Origin: Bacteriovorax sp.
Lineage (GTDB): Bacteria; Bdellovibrionota; Bacteriovoracia; Bacteriovoracales; Bacteriovoracaceae
Length of the DNA: 57,120 nt
Reading direction: 5' to 3'
NCBI GenBank assembly: GCA_014377485.1
Contig: JACMPM010000069.1
Coordinates: 1 to 57,120, forward strand
Positions 34,947 through 43,130 of this stretch are shown piece after piece. The notes under the pieces were generated by a model, which searched no databases, had not been told where the DNA came from, and worked only from the letters and a program-made list of their open reading frames with translations. Made by a program: the position numbers and the translations under genes. Within the stretch, counting starts at the first letter, position 1. Each line of letters begins with the position of its first letter.

Positions 34947-36040
34947 GTACAAATTGCCAATTCCCTTATATTAAATACCAAACAGGAAAAACTTCAAAAG
35001 AATGGGGATTTTCTCATGGCGAAGAATTTAGAACGGCCATTGCAGAATTGGCCGAAATTCGTCGTGGCTTGATGCTTGCCAAAAACCCTGCTCTTTCTAG
35101 AAAATTAGATGTCCTTGCATTAGAGCAATTAGAGCTTTCGCGTACGTTTGCTCCACATCTAGCACTTGAGATTGAAGGAATCGCAGCAGGTGCTAATCTT
35201 ACGTTAACAGATTTAGTGATCCTAAATAACTATACTGATTTTCGTGATATTAGTTTGCCAGAGGAAGGTTGCTCCACTGTTCATATCCAGACTCCAACTG
35301 AAATTCTCTCGGGTCAAACTTGGGACATGCACCGATCAGCTAAAAACTACATGTGTCTCATTCACGTTCCTCAGACTCAAACGCATACTGCTCAGTTAGT
35401 TTTGACATTAGTAGGATGTGTGGGACTTATGGGTGTTAATACTGACAATGGATTGATTGGAGTGAATAATATAAACACTACAAACGCCAAAACCGGCCTT
35501 ATCTGGCCTGTTCTTGTTCGAAAAACTTTAGAGGCTAAAAACCTTGGGGAGATGCGCACCATCCTTCTCAATGCCCCAGTGACATCGGGACATAATTATC
35601 TAATTAGTACTCCTGAAGGCGGCGAGCACCTAGAAATTACTCCCTCTGTTTCAGAAAAAGTTTCCGCTTTAAATCAAGGCCAGGTTGGTGGAATTTTTCA
35701 TACTAATCATTGTTTGGGTTTTGAAATTGAAAAATTGGAAGATAAAAAATCAATGAGTTCGACAACATTTAATAGATACAAACTACTCTCCAAAAAAACT
35801 CATAAGGTAACAGACCTAATCGACTTTAAAAATCTTCTTACCGATCACGATGATTTTCCTAAATCTATTTGTTCTCACTTTGAAAATGGAGCGCAAGATC
35901 CTTCTTTTACTTGTGGTGGTGGTGTGAGTAATTTAAAAACGGGAACTCATATTTTCTGGCGTGGTTGTCCGGCACATGACAGTGATTATAAAGAATATGA
36001 ATTTTTACTCGATGGACTTGATTTTAAAAAGATTAAATAA
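34943..36040 (+). CDS. C45-family Ntn hydrolase (acyl-CoA:6-APA acyltransferase-like)
   Basis: The 365-residue product starts at the ATG of an ATGA overlap, with AAGGAG 11 bases upstream. It belongs to the penicillin acyltransferase family: self-cleavage before a Cys frees the nucleophile, here C110 in LPEEGCSTVHIQT, followed by ILSGQTWDMHRSAKNY and GLMGVNTDNGLIGVNNINTT. Later SGHNYLISTPEGGEHLEIT and FHTNHCLG are family segments. Members hydrolyse or transfer acyl groups on amines. In this unit it may remove an N-acyl group from a pathway intermediate, the step done by YodQ in Bacillus; that is inference from context. Confidence 0.85.
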   Translation: MSTNCQFPYIKYQTGKTSKEWGFSHGEEFRTAIAELAEIRRGLMLAKNPALSRKLDVLALEQLELSRTFAPHLALEIEGIAAGANLTLTDLVILNNYTDFRDISLPEEGCSTVHIQTPTEILSGQTWDMHRSAKNYMCLIHVPQTQTHTAQLVLTLVGCVGLMGVNTDNGLIGVNNINTTNAKTGLIWPVLVRKTLEAKNLGEMRTILLNAPVTSGHNYLISTPEGGEHLEITPSVSEKVSALNQGQVGGIFHTNHCLGFEIEKLEDKKSMSSTTFNRYKLLSKKTHKVTDLIDFKNLLTDHDDFPKSICSHFENGAQDPSFTCGGGVSNLKTGTHIFWRGCPAHDSDYKEYEFLLDGLDFKKIK

Positions 36041-36054
36041 ATAACGAGATCACA

Positions 36055-37239
36055 ATGAAACTTCCTTACTATATTTCCTGGACCAAGCAAAAAGATGCTG
36101 CAAGCTTTGAAATTGCTAGTGTTGATGGTGTTACAATTACGACTACTGATGGACTACGCCTAATTGATATGACTTCAATCAGCTACCAAGCACATTTTGG
36201 TCATAACCATCCTACTATAATTAAGCATATCAAGGAACAGCTAGATACTATTCCTATGAGCTCACCAAAGGGAATTTATCCGCATAAAAATGAAACTACT
36301 TATAAGCTTCTTCAGTATATGAAAAAAGAAGATGGCAAAATTTTTTATACAACAGGCGGAGCAGAGAGTGTTGAGAACGCTCTCAAAATGGCCAGAGATT
36401 TTACTAAGAAAAAAATAGTTCTCGCACGCTCGAACTCTTATCACGGAGCAACTCTTGGTGCTTTATCGGCAACAGGTGACTGGAGAAATCCAGCCCACAT
36501 GACTCCTGAAGGTTGGGTCGTTAGAATCCCGGAGCCCAACGAAAAGGAAGCCCTCAAAAAAACTCGTGAAATTATTTTACAAACCGGTGCTGAAAATATA
36601 GCGGCCATTATTATTGAAACAATTACAGGTGGAAATGGCGTCTATTCAGGGACAAAGGAATGGTGGCAGGGCCTTAAAAAATTATGTGTCGAATTTAATA
36701 TACTTCTAATAATGGACGAAGTTGTTTGTGGTTTTGAGCGAACCGGACTTTCATTCGGATATATGCATTATGATGTTGAACCAGACCTCATTTGTCTTGC
36801 CAAAGGAATTACTGGTGGAATGATTCCATTTGGAGCTGTTTGGACTTCAAAAAAAATTGCTGATTATTACGAAGATAATATTTTGTGCTGTGGCCTGACA
36901 AATTACGCTCATCCGCTAGGCATGGCCGCCATGAGAGGAGTTCTTGAGATAGTTCATGATAAAAAATTTCAAGAAAATTTAAAGCACGTAGAAAATATTT
37001 TTAAAATAGAGCTTGAAAAATTAAAAAGTCTCTCAATTGTTAAAGAAATCAGAGTTCATGGTCTTCTTTGTGCAATTGATCTCAAAAAGACGATTGATGG
37101 AAAGAAATTTTTCCAAAAAGGTATTTATCTTGTGTCCCAAACGAATCGAATTATTCTAGTACCTCCACTCGTCATAACGGAATCCCTTCTAACAGAAGGA
37201 ATGGGCAAGGTCTACGAAGTTCTAGAGGAAAACCTATGA
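36055..37239 (+). CDS. Class III aminotransferase, YodT-like
   Basis: The 394-residue product is a complete PLP-dependent class III aminotransferase: FYTTGGAESVENALKMARDF, NSYHGATLGALSATGDWR, IIIETITGGNGVY, IMDEVVCGFERTG, and the PLP Lys in LICLAKGITGGMIPFGAV. The position next to CoA-transferase subunits and the GNAT-containing fusion is that of YodT in the Bacillus yod cluster. The substrate is not known; an omega-amino or beta-amino acid such as N-acetyl-beta-lysine is likely. The stop overlaps the next start as ATGA. Confidence 0.88.
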   Translation: MKLPYYISWTKQKDAASFEIASVDGVTITTTDGLRLIDMTSISYQAHFGHNHPTIIKHIKEQLDTIPMSSPKGIYPHKNETTYKLLQYMKKEDGKIFYTTGGAESVENALKMARDFTKKKIVLARSNSYHGATLGALSATGDWRNPAHMTPEGWVVRIPEPNEKEALKKTREIILQTGAENIAAIIIETITGGNGVYSGTKEWWQGLKKLCVEFNILLIMDEVVCGFERTGLSFGYMHYDVEPDLICLAKGITGGMIPFGAVWTSKKIADYYEDNILCCGLTNYAHPLGMAAMRGVLEIVHDKKFQENLKHVENIFKIELEKLKSLSIVKEIRVHGLLCAIDLKKTIDGKKFFQKGIYLVSQTNRIILVPPLVITESLLTEGMGKVYEVLEENL

Positions 37240-37940
37240 ACAATAAAAATTCAAAAGTTTTTAAAGATGCAGTAAGTGCTCTTTTCGACTTTCAATCAGG
37301 CATGACACTTATGAGCGGAGGCTTCGGACTCTGCGGTATTGCAGAAAATTGTATCGATGCGCTCGCAAATATGAATGTATCTGACCTGACTGTGATTTCG
37401 AATAATATTGGAAATTCAGGAAGAGGTTTAGTTAAAATCTTGGTTCAAGATAAAATTAAAAAAGCTTATTGCTCTTATGTCGGAGGAAATCCCGATCTAG
37501 AAGTGCGCATGCTTAACAAACAAATAGAAGTTGAACTAGTTCCTCAAGGAACCTTTTCAGAGCGCATTCGTGCAGCTGGAATGGGTATCCGTGCTTTTTA
37601 TACTCCTACCGGTTATGGGACTTTAATAGCCGAAGGCAAAGAAGTTAAAATTTTTGATCGCCCTTGCATTATGGAAACGGCCTTACATGCTGATTTTGCC
37701 ATCATCAAAGCTCAGCGCGGAGACACTTTTGGCAATCTATGGTTTAAAGAAACGGCCAGAAATTTTTCTCCACTGATGGCAATGGCCGCTAAAACTACGA
37801 TTGTTGAAGTAGAAGAACTTGTTGAAGTGGGAGAAATTGATCCGCATGATATTCATCTTCCTGGTTTATTCGTACAACGAATTTTTCTTGGAAAAAATTA
37901 TAAAAATGAAATTGAATTTTTAATTACCGAAAAAGAATAA
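37236..37940 (+). CDS. 3-oxoacid CoA-transferase subunit A
   Basis: The 234-residue product is the alpha subunit of a two-subunit family I CoA-transferase: MSGGFGLCGIAENCIDAL, VISNNIGNSGRGLVKIL, YVGGNPDLEVRML, LVPQGTFSERIRAAGMG and TPTGYGTLIAEGKE. It pairs with the next gene to move CoA between acyl-CoA and 3-oxo acids. It starts by a 4-base overlap with the aminotransferase gene and ends 18 bases before subunit B. It corresponds to YodS/ScoA/AtoD types; the exact substrate is not visible. Confidence 0.92.
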   Translation: MNNKNSKVFKDAVSALFDFQSGMTLMSGGFGLCGIAENCIDALANMNVSDLTVISNNIGNSGRGLVKILVQDKIKKAYCSYVGGNPDLEVRMLNKQIEVELVPQGTFSERIRAAGMGIRAFYTPTGYGTLIAEGKEVKIFDRPCIMETALHADFAIIKAQRGDTFGNLWFKETARNFSPLMAMAAKTTIVEVEELVEVGEIDPHDIHLPGLFVQRIFLGKNYKNEIEFLITEKE

Positions 37941-37958
37941 AAACGATAAGGATTTAAT

Positions 37959-38582
37959 ATGGCCTGGACTAATATTGAAATGGCAGATGAAATTATATTA
38001 TTTTTCAAACCATATTCATCAGTAAATCTTGGAATTGGAATGCCCACTGCAATCGCAGAACGAATTCCACATGAACTCAATATCATGATTCATTCAGAAA
38101 ATGGAGTCCTTGGAGTAAGTGGCAGACCTAAAAAGGATTCTGCCTCACCTACCCTCATCAATGCTGGAAAAGAAACAATAGCTATTAAAAAAGGCGCTAG
38201 TTATTTTGATAGTTCAATGAGTTTTGGAATGATTCGTGGCGGACATATTGATTATTGTGTCCTGGGTGGAATGGAAGTAGATGTATCGAGAAATCTTGCT
38301 AACTGGATGGTTCCTGGTAAAAAAGTTACAGGGATGGGCGGGGCAATGGATCTGGTCAATGGATCCAAACAAGTCATCATTATGATGAATCATTTCTCAA
38401 AGGATGGAGTCTCTAAACTTCTTCCTCAATGCCTTTTGCCTTTTACCGGCCTTGATGTCGTTGATATTGTAGTGACAGAGTTGGGAGTTTTTAAACCTAC
38501 CGGTACCAAATTTGAAATAATAAAACTGGCCCATGGTGTAGCAGTTGAAGATCTAAAAATGGATAAAACTATCCTCAACTAA
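37959..38582 (+). CDS. 3-oxoacid CoA-transferase subunit B
   Basis: The 207-residue product is the beta subunit with the catalytic Glu E47 in IHSENGVLGVSG, after VNLGIGMPTAIAERIP. Later parts are SFGMIRGGHIDYCVLGGMEVD, MVPGKKVTGMGGAMDLVNG and VVTELGVFKP. It forms a covalent glutamyl-CoA intermediate in known relatives. AAGGA before the ATG supports the start. It is the last gene of the unit; no terminator is visible in the 89-base gap before the protease gene. Confidence 0.92.
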   Translation: MAWTNIEMADEIILFFKPYSSVNLGIGMPTAIAERIPHELNIMIHSENGVLGVSGRPKKDSASPTLINAGKETIAIKKGASYFDSSMSFGMIRGGHIDYCVLGGMEVDVSRNLANWMVPGKKVTGMGGAMDLVNGSKQVIIMMNHFSKDGVSKLLPQCLLPFTGLDVVDIVVTELGVFKPTGTKFEIIKLAHGVAVEDLKMDKTILN

Positions 38583-38671
38583 AATGCTCAAATGTTTGAT
38601 GAAGATAGTTTTCAAGGCCCACAAATTTATTGGATGATGAACAGAAGTTATTTGTTCACAAGGATGGTCTA

Positions 38672-39520
38672 ATGATAAAAAAGCTTATTTCACTAATTTT
38701 TTCTCTGGCCTTATTTTGTTCTTTTTCAAACTGTTTTGCCCTTACAAATTCAATAGTGGCAGAATCACCTGAGTGGACAAATGTCATGCAAATTAAAAGC
38801 GAGGCACCTGATTCAACTGGTGACACAACTCCTGGCTACTGCAACGCTACTCTAATTAATCACAATGTTCTAATTACAGCTGCACATTGTGTAAAACTAG
38901 CTTATATCTCAGGCATGAAAAAAATTGATATTCAAATTGGATATTACAAATATATCACTAGAAAAACTGATGGAAAATTAGTTCGTATCGGATATGTTGC
39001 AAAATATAACCTCACAAAAAATGTAAATGTGGAACTTCCTCGCTCATTGATAGATAAAATCTCTCACAGTGGTGAAAAATCGACTATCGATCCAACTGAA
39101 GATGTTGCTCTTATTTGGTGGAACGAAGAAACTCCAGAGATGGCCGACATTCAGGTTGCAGATATTGTTTCTCCTGCTGAACATAATTCCCTTATTAAAA
39201 ATATTTCACAAACAACTCTTCAGGCCGTCACAGTTAATCCATTTAGTGAAATGAGCTTAGATACAAAAAGAATTGCCACATTAAATAATTTTAAATGGAG
39301 TGGTTATGTTTATTCTAAATCTCAAAGCCGAGTTGAAGTGGGAGATAGCGGTGCTCCGCTCTTTGCTAAGATAAATGGTAAATTTAAAATTCTTGCAGTG
39401 GTAAAAGGAAAAGCATCTACTGTTTTTGATAACTGGGATGCATACGCTGGCGTGAATCCGCATTTATGTCAGATGGCGGAACTCTTGCCGACGTTTATTA
39501 AGATTGAGGCTTGTAAGTAG
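38672..39520 (+). CDS. Secreted trypsin-like serine protease
   Basis: The 282-residue product has a signal peptide (KKLISLIFSLALFCSFSNCFA) and a chymotrypsin-fold S1 domain. The triad is visible: His in VLITAAHCVK, Asp in DPTEDVALIWW, Ser in VGDSGAPLF. The start at 38672 has AAGGA before it; an upstream in-frame extension would hide the signal peptide. Mature N-terminus near NSIVAESPEW suggests a short pro-region. In a predatory bacterium it could digest prey proteins; that is inference. It ends at a strong terminator. Confidence 0.9.
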   Translation: MIKKLISLIFSLALFCSFSNCFALTNSIVAESPEWTNVMQIKSEAPDSTGDTTPGYCNATLINHNVLITAAHCVKLAYISGMKKIDIQIGYYKYITRKTDGKLVRIGYVAKYNLTKNVNVELPRSLIDKISHSGEKSTIDPTEDVALIWWNEETPEMADIQVADIVSPAEHNSLIKNISQTTLQAVTVNPFSEMSLDTKRIATLNNFKWSGYVYSKSQSRVEVGDSGAPLFAKINGKFKILAVVKGKASTVFDNWDAYAGVNPHLCQMAELLPTFIKIEACK

Positions 39521-39826
39521 AATTGGAAAATTGATTGGGGGTTTGCGGAGGTTTCTACTTCGGCTCCTGCCTCTCGCAGAAATACAGCCCGTCGTGGGCA
39601 TAAAAAAGGGGGCCCCTGCAAAGCCCCCATTTTTTTTGGCATCCTGCCACTAGTAAGAGAACATCCTATCCTCTACACTTATAAGTATAACCGTATTTAA
39701 TTTTTTGTTGTAAAATTTTTTTTCGTGGGTAAAGTTTTCCACAAAATTTTAAAACAGGTTATCATTAGTGTGGTGTCACTTTGATGCTTATGAAATAAAA
39801 ATAGAATTTATCAGGAAAGTAGAAAC
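39521..39826 (+). other. Gene-free stretch with GC-rich segment and terminator
   Basis: No convincing coding frame lies in these 306 bases. The part 39540-39600 is markedly richer in G+C than the surroundings and holds short inverted repeats such as GCCCGTCGTGGGC. It is followed at once by the strong hairpin at 39608-39628. From 39650 on the DNA is AT-rich and probably holds the promoter for the 39827 gene. The GC-rich block plus terminator could be the 3' end of the protease mRNA or a small RNA. Confidence 0.5.
39608..39637 (+). terminator. Strong intrinsic terminator after the protease gene
   Basis: GGGGGC (39608-39613) and GCCCCC (39623-39628) form a stem with a 9-base loop, followed by A and eight or nine T. 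A run of six A on the other side means it could also work on the minus strand, where no gene needs it. Confidence 0.88.
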
Positions 39827-40186
39827 GTGTTTAACCTAATAACATCGCTCCTAGGTCTTAAAAAAAACTATAAAATTCAATCTTTTACCTTTTTTATTCC
39901 TTCTCCTCCTGCTCGAGCCTCAGGCTACAGAGAAAAACAGTTTGATAAGCTTTTCTATGAATTTATTAATAAAGGCTACCGAATTTTGAACTTCACTACC
40001 CAGGCATCTACTGGAGAAAAGCAGTCGGGAATGTGGATAATTTTTGTAGTACAAGCGCTCAATAAAAAAGCCGAAGATCTCAATCTGGATGAAATATTTC
40101 TAGATTCTTTAAAAAGCAAAGCCCCTGTTAAAGAGGCCATAGAAGGCTTTTACTATATTGATGATCGAGTTCAAGAGAATGATTAG
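39827..40186 (+). CDS. Hypothetical protein
   Basis: I do not recognise this 119-residue protein. It starts at a GTG and has no signal peptide. Pro- and Ala-rich IPSPPARASGYRE is followed by a mixed alpha/beta stretch (GYRILNFTTQA, GMWIIFVVQAL). The layout suggests a small single domain. Its end overlaps the next gene by eight bases, so the two are translationally coupled. Confidence 0.6.
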   Translation: MFNLITSLLGLKKNYKIQSFTFFIPSPPARASGYREKQFDKLFYEFINKGYRILNFTTQASTGEKQSGMWIIFVVQALNKKAEDLNLDEIFLDSLKSKAPVKEAIEGFYYIDDRVQEND

Positions 40187-41489
40187 TAGATGCTTCTTTT
40201 TCTTTTTCTTCTTGTTCATTGTTGGCTGTAATTTTCTAACAAAAAAAGTGGAATCAATGGCAACGCCAAAAGCTTCCGAAACAAAGTCTGACAAGTCTAA
40301 TAAAAAAAATCTTTATTGTTACGAAAATAATAAAATACAACTTCTTGTTGAAGATGAATCAACTCAAAAATATTACCGCCCTTTAATGGGTAATATTTTT
40401 GAAACAAAAAAATTTAGTTTTATCCAAAAAGCCGCAATGCTTTCTTTAATTGAGATGAGCCGACGTCCAGATGAAGCTTCTCCTTCGGCCCGCTTACAAT
40501 ACTTTTTACGTTTAAATCATAAAGATTATTATTTTGATTTCCATCCTAAAAACTTGGTAGACGAAACTAAAATGTCTTACCTTAAAGGGCTAGATATTTT
40601 ACTAAAAACCTTTGATAAATCTAAAACTCTTAATCATCTTGCAGATACTCTCGATCAACAATTACCAAAAAATATAAACATTAGTCCTGACTTTGAAAAT
40701 TTTCTTCAAACGTATAAAATTGAACTTTTAAAAAACGATGCCTTATCTGAGAGCTTTTTTAAAGGAGATGAAGCTCTAACAAAACATGAATCATTCAAAC
40801 GAATCAATTTAAAAAAACTTATCACTTTATTTAATTCAGAAAACATTTCAAATGATTCGTACTATGAATACTCTCAAAATTCTCTTTTTAAAGTAGATTC
40901 AGGTCATATCAACTTCGCCTTAAAATGCAATTTTGATATAAACAAAGAGAATACCATAAAAGAAGAACAAGTTTTGATTGATCAAAAAAAATCACATTAT
41001 TTTGCGTTGAAGGAAGGCGATAATTTTTTCATAGCTGTTAGTTCGGCAATTATTCAAAAGCCATTTAAAAATTATAGCACTACATATTTTATAAAATCTC
41101 GCCCTTCTCCAGTACCATTGCCAATTTGCCAATTCAATAATTCTGAACAGGAAATCATTCTTTTTTCTTCATCTGGTAGAAATCCTTCTCAACATTTAAA
41201 ACATTTAGTTTCTTATGATATAGATCAGGTTGATTCATTTCAATCATTGGGAGAGTTACTTAAGTTCTCGCGCCATTTATTTTTAAGTAATCCTGATCGC
41301 ATTCTTTATGAATCAAAAAGAGGGAGAAAATCACAATTAGATTTCTTCCTCAGTATGAATTTTCCTATTTATCATGTGGAATCTCTTGGAGATATAATTG
41401 GAGTTGCGGCCTTTAAAAATGGCAAGCATGATGATCTTAGTCTCATTGTCGATGATCGTAGCAAGGCTCGACTTTGGTGTGGCCTTTGA
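40179..41489 (+). CDS. Lipoprotein of unknown function
   Basis: The 436-residue product, from the ATG at 40179, has an unusual Phe-rich lipoprotein signal (seven Phe in a row, then LFIVGC). The mature part has no recognised domain. It is rich in Lys, Asn, Ser and Phe, with a helical first half and beta-type second half. It overlaps the gene before it by eight bases and the ferredoxin gene after it by four (TTGA), so the three genes form one tight unit. The run of CTT-like codons at 40190-40215 could be prone to slippage. Confidence 0.6.
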   Translation: MISRCFFFFFFLFIVGCNFLTKKVESMATPKASETKSDKSNKKNLYCYENNKIQLLVEDESTQKYYRPLMGNIFETKKFSFIQKAAMLSLIEMSRRPDEASPSARLQYFLRLNHKDYYFDFHPKNLVDETKMSYLKGLDILLKTFDKSKTLNHLADTLDQQLPKNINISPDFENFLQTYKIELLKNDALSESFFKGDEALTKHESFKRINLKKLITLFNSENISNDSYYEYSQNSLFKVDSGHINFALKCNFDINKENTIKEEQVLIDQKKSHYFALKEGDNFFIAVSSAIIQKPFKNYSTTYFIKSRPSPVPLPICQFNNSEQEIILFSSSGRNPSQHLKHLVSYDIDQVDSFQSLGELLKFSRHLFLSNPDRILYESKRGRKSQLDFFLSMNFPIYHVESLGDIIGVAAFKNGKHDDLSLIVDDRSKARLWCGL

Positions 41490-41743
41490 GTCAATCAATA
41501 ACGGTAATTGGACTTGCTTCTCAAAAAATCGTTAAAATAATTCCAATTCCAGATAATTTACCTGAAGACCTAAGCTTAATGAACTTCCTCATTGAAAATG
41601 GTATTACAGTCGCCTCAAGTTGTGGTGGTGTTGGCGTTTGCAAAAAATGTCTTATAAACCACACTGTCTCAAGTTGCCAAATAACTTTGCTTGAATTCAT
41701 CGATATTAACCCATCACTTCAAGTACAAATCTCTTATTTGTAG
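41486..41743 (+). CDS. Short plant-type [2Fe-2S] ferredoxin domain protein
   Basis: From the TTG at 41486, which overlaps the upstream stop as TTGA, the product is 85 residues. ASSCGGVGVCKKC gives Cys-x5-Cys-x2-Cys, the pattern of plant-type ferredoxins, and the fourth Cys is in TVSSCQITLLEF. The domain has the ubiquitin-like start IVKIIPIPDNLPEDLSLMNFLIENG. It is shorter than classical ferredoxins because the loop before the fourth Cys is short. Its electron donor and acceptor are unknown. Alternative starts are the TTG at 41474 and GTG at 41477. Confidence 0.75.
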   Translation: MSQSITVIGLASQKIVKIIPIPDNLPEDLSLMNFLIENGITVASSCGGVGVCKKCLINHTVSSCQITLLEFIDINPSLQVQISYL

Positions 41744-41799
41744 ACTTTAATTCAAAGTTCTTTTAGCATAAAAAATAAAACTAAAACCTAAGGTTTTGA

Positions 41800-42405
41800 A
41801 TGCGCTATTTATCAATTGATCTTGAAGCTACCGGATTAAATGAAAACGATTATGTGATCGAATTCGGAATGATTCCATTTTGTACTGAAACAAGACGAGT
41901 CGAAGAATCGCTGGCCCGTAATTTCTTTATTAAATGTCCATCATTTGAATCACTAAAACCGCAACTTGCAACCTGGGTAATTGATCATAATGAAAAACTT
42001 ATCCAAAAGGCCCATCAATTTGGGATGCAAATGGATAGTTTTAAAGATGAGCTTGAGACTTATTTACTCAGCAAAGAAGTTAAGGCTTATTTTAAAAATG
42101 AAAATAAAGAAAAAATAATTCTATTTGGTAAATCGATGAGTGCAATTGATCTTCCTTTTTTAAATCGCGACTTGGGTTGGGAATTCATGCGAAAGTATTT
42201 CCATCATCGCAACCTGGACCTTTCGTCTACCGCAAATACCCTTATTGATCTAAAATATCTACCACCCGAATGCTCTTCTGGCTCTCACTTGATGAGACAT
42301 TTAGGTATGGGTGAAGTCAAACATACAGCTTTAGAAGATGCAAAAAATACCGCTTTAATGTATATTAAAATTTTAGAAATGTTTTCCAAGCAATCAACAA
42401 AATAA
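41800..42405 (+). CDS. DEDDh 3'-5' exonuclease (RNase T/DnaQ-like)
   Basis: The 201-residue product has the exonuclease motifs: Asp and Glu in LSIDLEATGLNENDYVIEFG, Asp in SAIDLPFLNRDLG, and His...Asp in VKHTALEDAKNTALMY. It lacks other domains, so it is a stand-alone nuclease acting on DNA or RNA ends. Similarity to oligoribonuclease, RNase T and DNA polymerase epsilon subunit cannot be separated by eye. It converges with the M23 peptidase gene 14 bases away. Confidence 0.85.
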   Translation: MRYLSIDLEATGLNENDYVIEFGMIPFCTETRRVEESLARNFFIKCPSFESLKPQLATWVIDHNEKLIQKAHQFGMQMDSFKDELETYLLSKEVKAYFKNENKEKIILFGKSMSAIDLPFLNRDLGWEFMRKYFHHRNLDLSSTANTLIDLKYLPPECSSGSHLMRHLGMGEVKHTALEDAKNTALMYIKILEMFSKQSTK

Positions 42406-42419
42406 AATTAGTATTGAGT

Positions 42420-43091
42420 CTATTGATTGACGGCCAAAAAAGTTGTTGGATCAATAGCTTCGCCATTTTTTCTTATTTCAAAATGCAAATGTGGTCCTGT
42501 AGTTCTTCCCGTCATTCCAATTTGAGCAATCACTTGTCCACGATAAACTCTTTGCCCTTGATGTGTGAAGTTTACTTTAGCGTGTCCATAAACACTAAAA
42601 AATCCATTTTTATGAGCGATCACAGTAATATTCCCATATCCTCCAATTTCGCTTCCAGAATAAACCACAACGCCTTCAGCAGCTGATACGATATGCGAAC
42701 CAATACGAGCAGAGATATCTATTCCCTCATGAGCATGACCCCATCGGTGACCAAAGCCTGAACTAATAACATTACTTGCAGGAACCGGCCAAAGGAACTC
42801 GCCGGACTTTAAATAAGCCTTAGGATCAAAAGGACGAGCTTCAAAATCTTGAACTAGAACGCCGCGCTTGATTGGAATAAATACCCAATCTCCAGGAGTA
42901 ATGGCCTTTCCTGAATTTGATTCAGCAATTTTTTCTTTGGAGACATTAAACTCTTTTGCCAATGTATCAAGAGTATCTGTTGATTTCACTTGAACATAAT
43001 GCCCACTTTTCATAGTGGAGCATGAGACACTCAAGCAACTAGTGACTATAAAAAAAACATAAATAAGTAAAAGTTTTAAAAATTTGGCCAT
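42420..43091 (-). CDS. M23 peptidase lipoprotein with LysM domain (NlpD/EnvC-like)
   Basis: The 223-residue product has a lipobox region (SCLSVSCS) and a LysM domain (about 30-75: HYVQVKSTDTLDTLAKEFNV, GDWVFIP). A complete LytM/M23 domain follows with zinc-site residues in GHAHEGIDI, YGHAKVNF and GPHLHFEIR. E. coli NlpD lacks zinc ligands and only activates amidases; this one keeps them and may be an active peptidoglycan endopeptidase. It follows surE, as nlpD does in E. coli. I start it at ATG 43091; a TTG three bases upstream is the alternative. Confidence 0.9.
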   Translation of the reverse strand: MAKFLKLLLIYVFFIVTSCLSVSCSTMKSGHYVQVKSTDTLDTLAKEFNVSKEKIAESNSGKAITPGDWVFIPIKRGVLVQDFEARPFDPKAYLKSGEFLWPVPASNVISSGFGHRWGHAHEGIDISARIGSHIVSAAEGVVVYSGSEIGGYGNITVIAHKNGFFSVYGHAKVNFTHQGQRVYRGQVIAQIGMTGRTTGPHLHFEIRKNGEAIDPTTFLAVNQ

Positions 43092-43130
43092 CAAACCAAT
43101 CTTCCTTAATTTTTTAGACTAAAAGCAGCT

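Noticed and set aside
39730-39745. TTTTCCACA resembling a DnaA box in the gap before the 39827 gene
   Set aside because: A single imperfect copy in AT-rich DNA, with no cluster of boxes, dnaA/dnaN gene or skew evidence for an origin.
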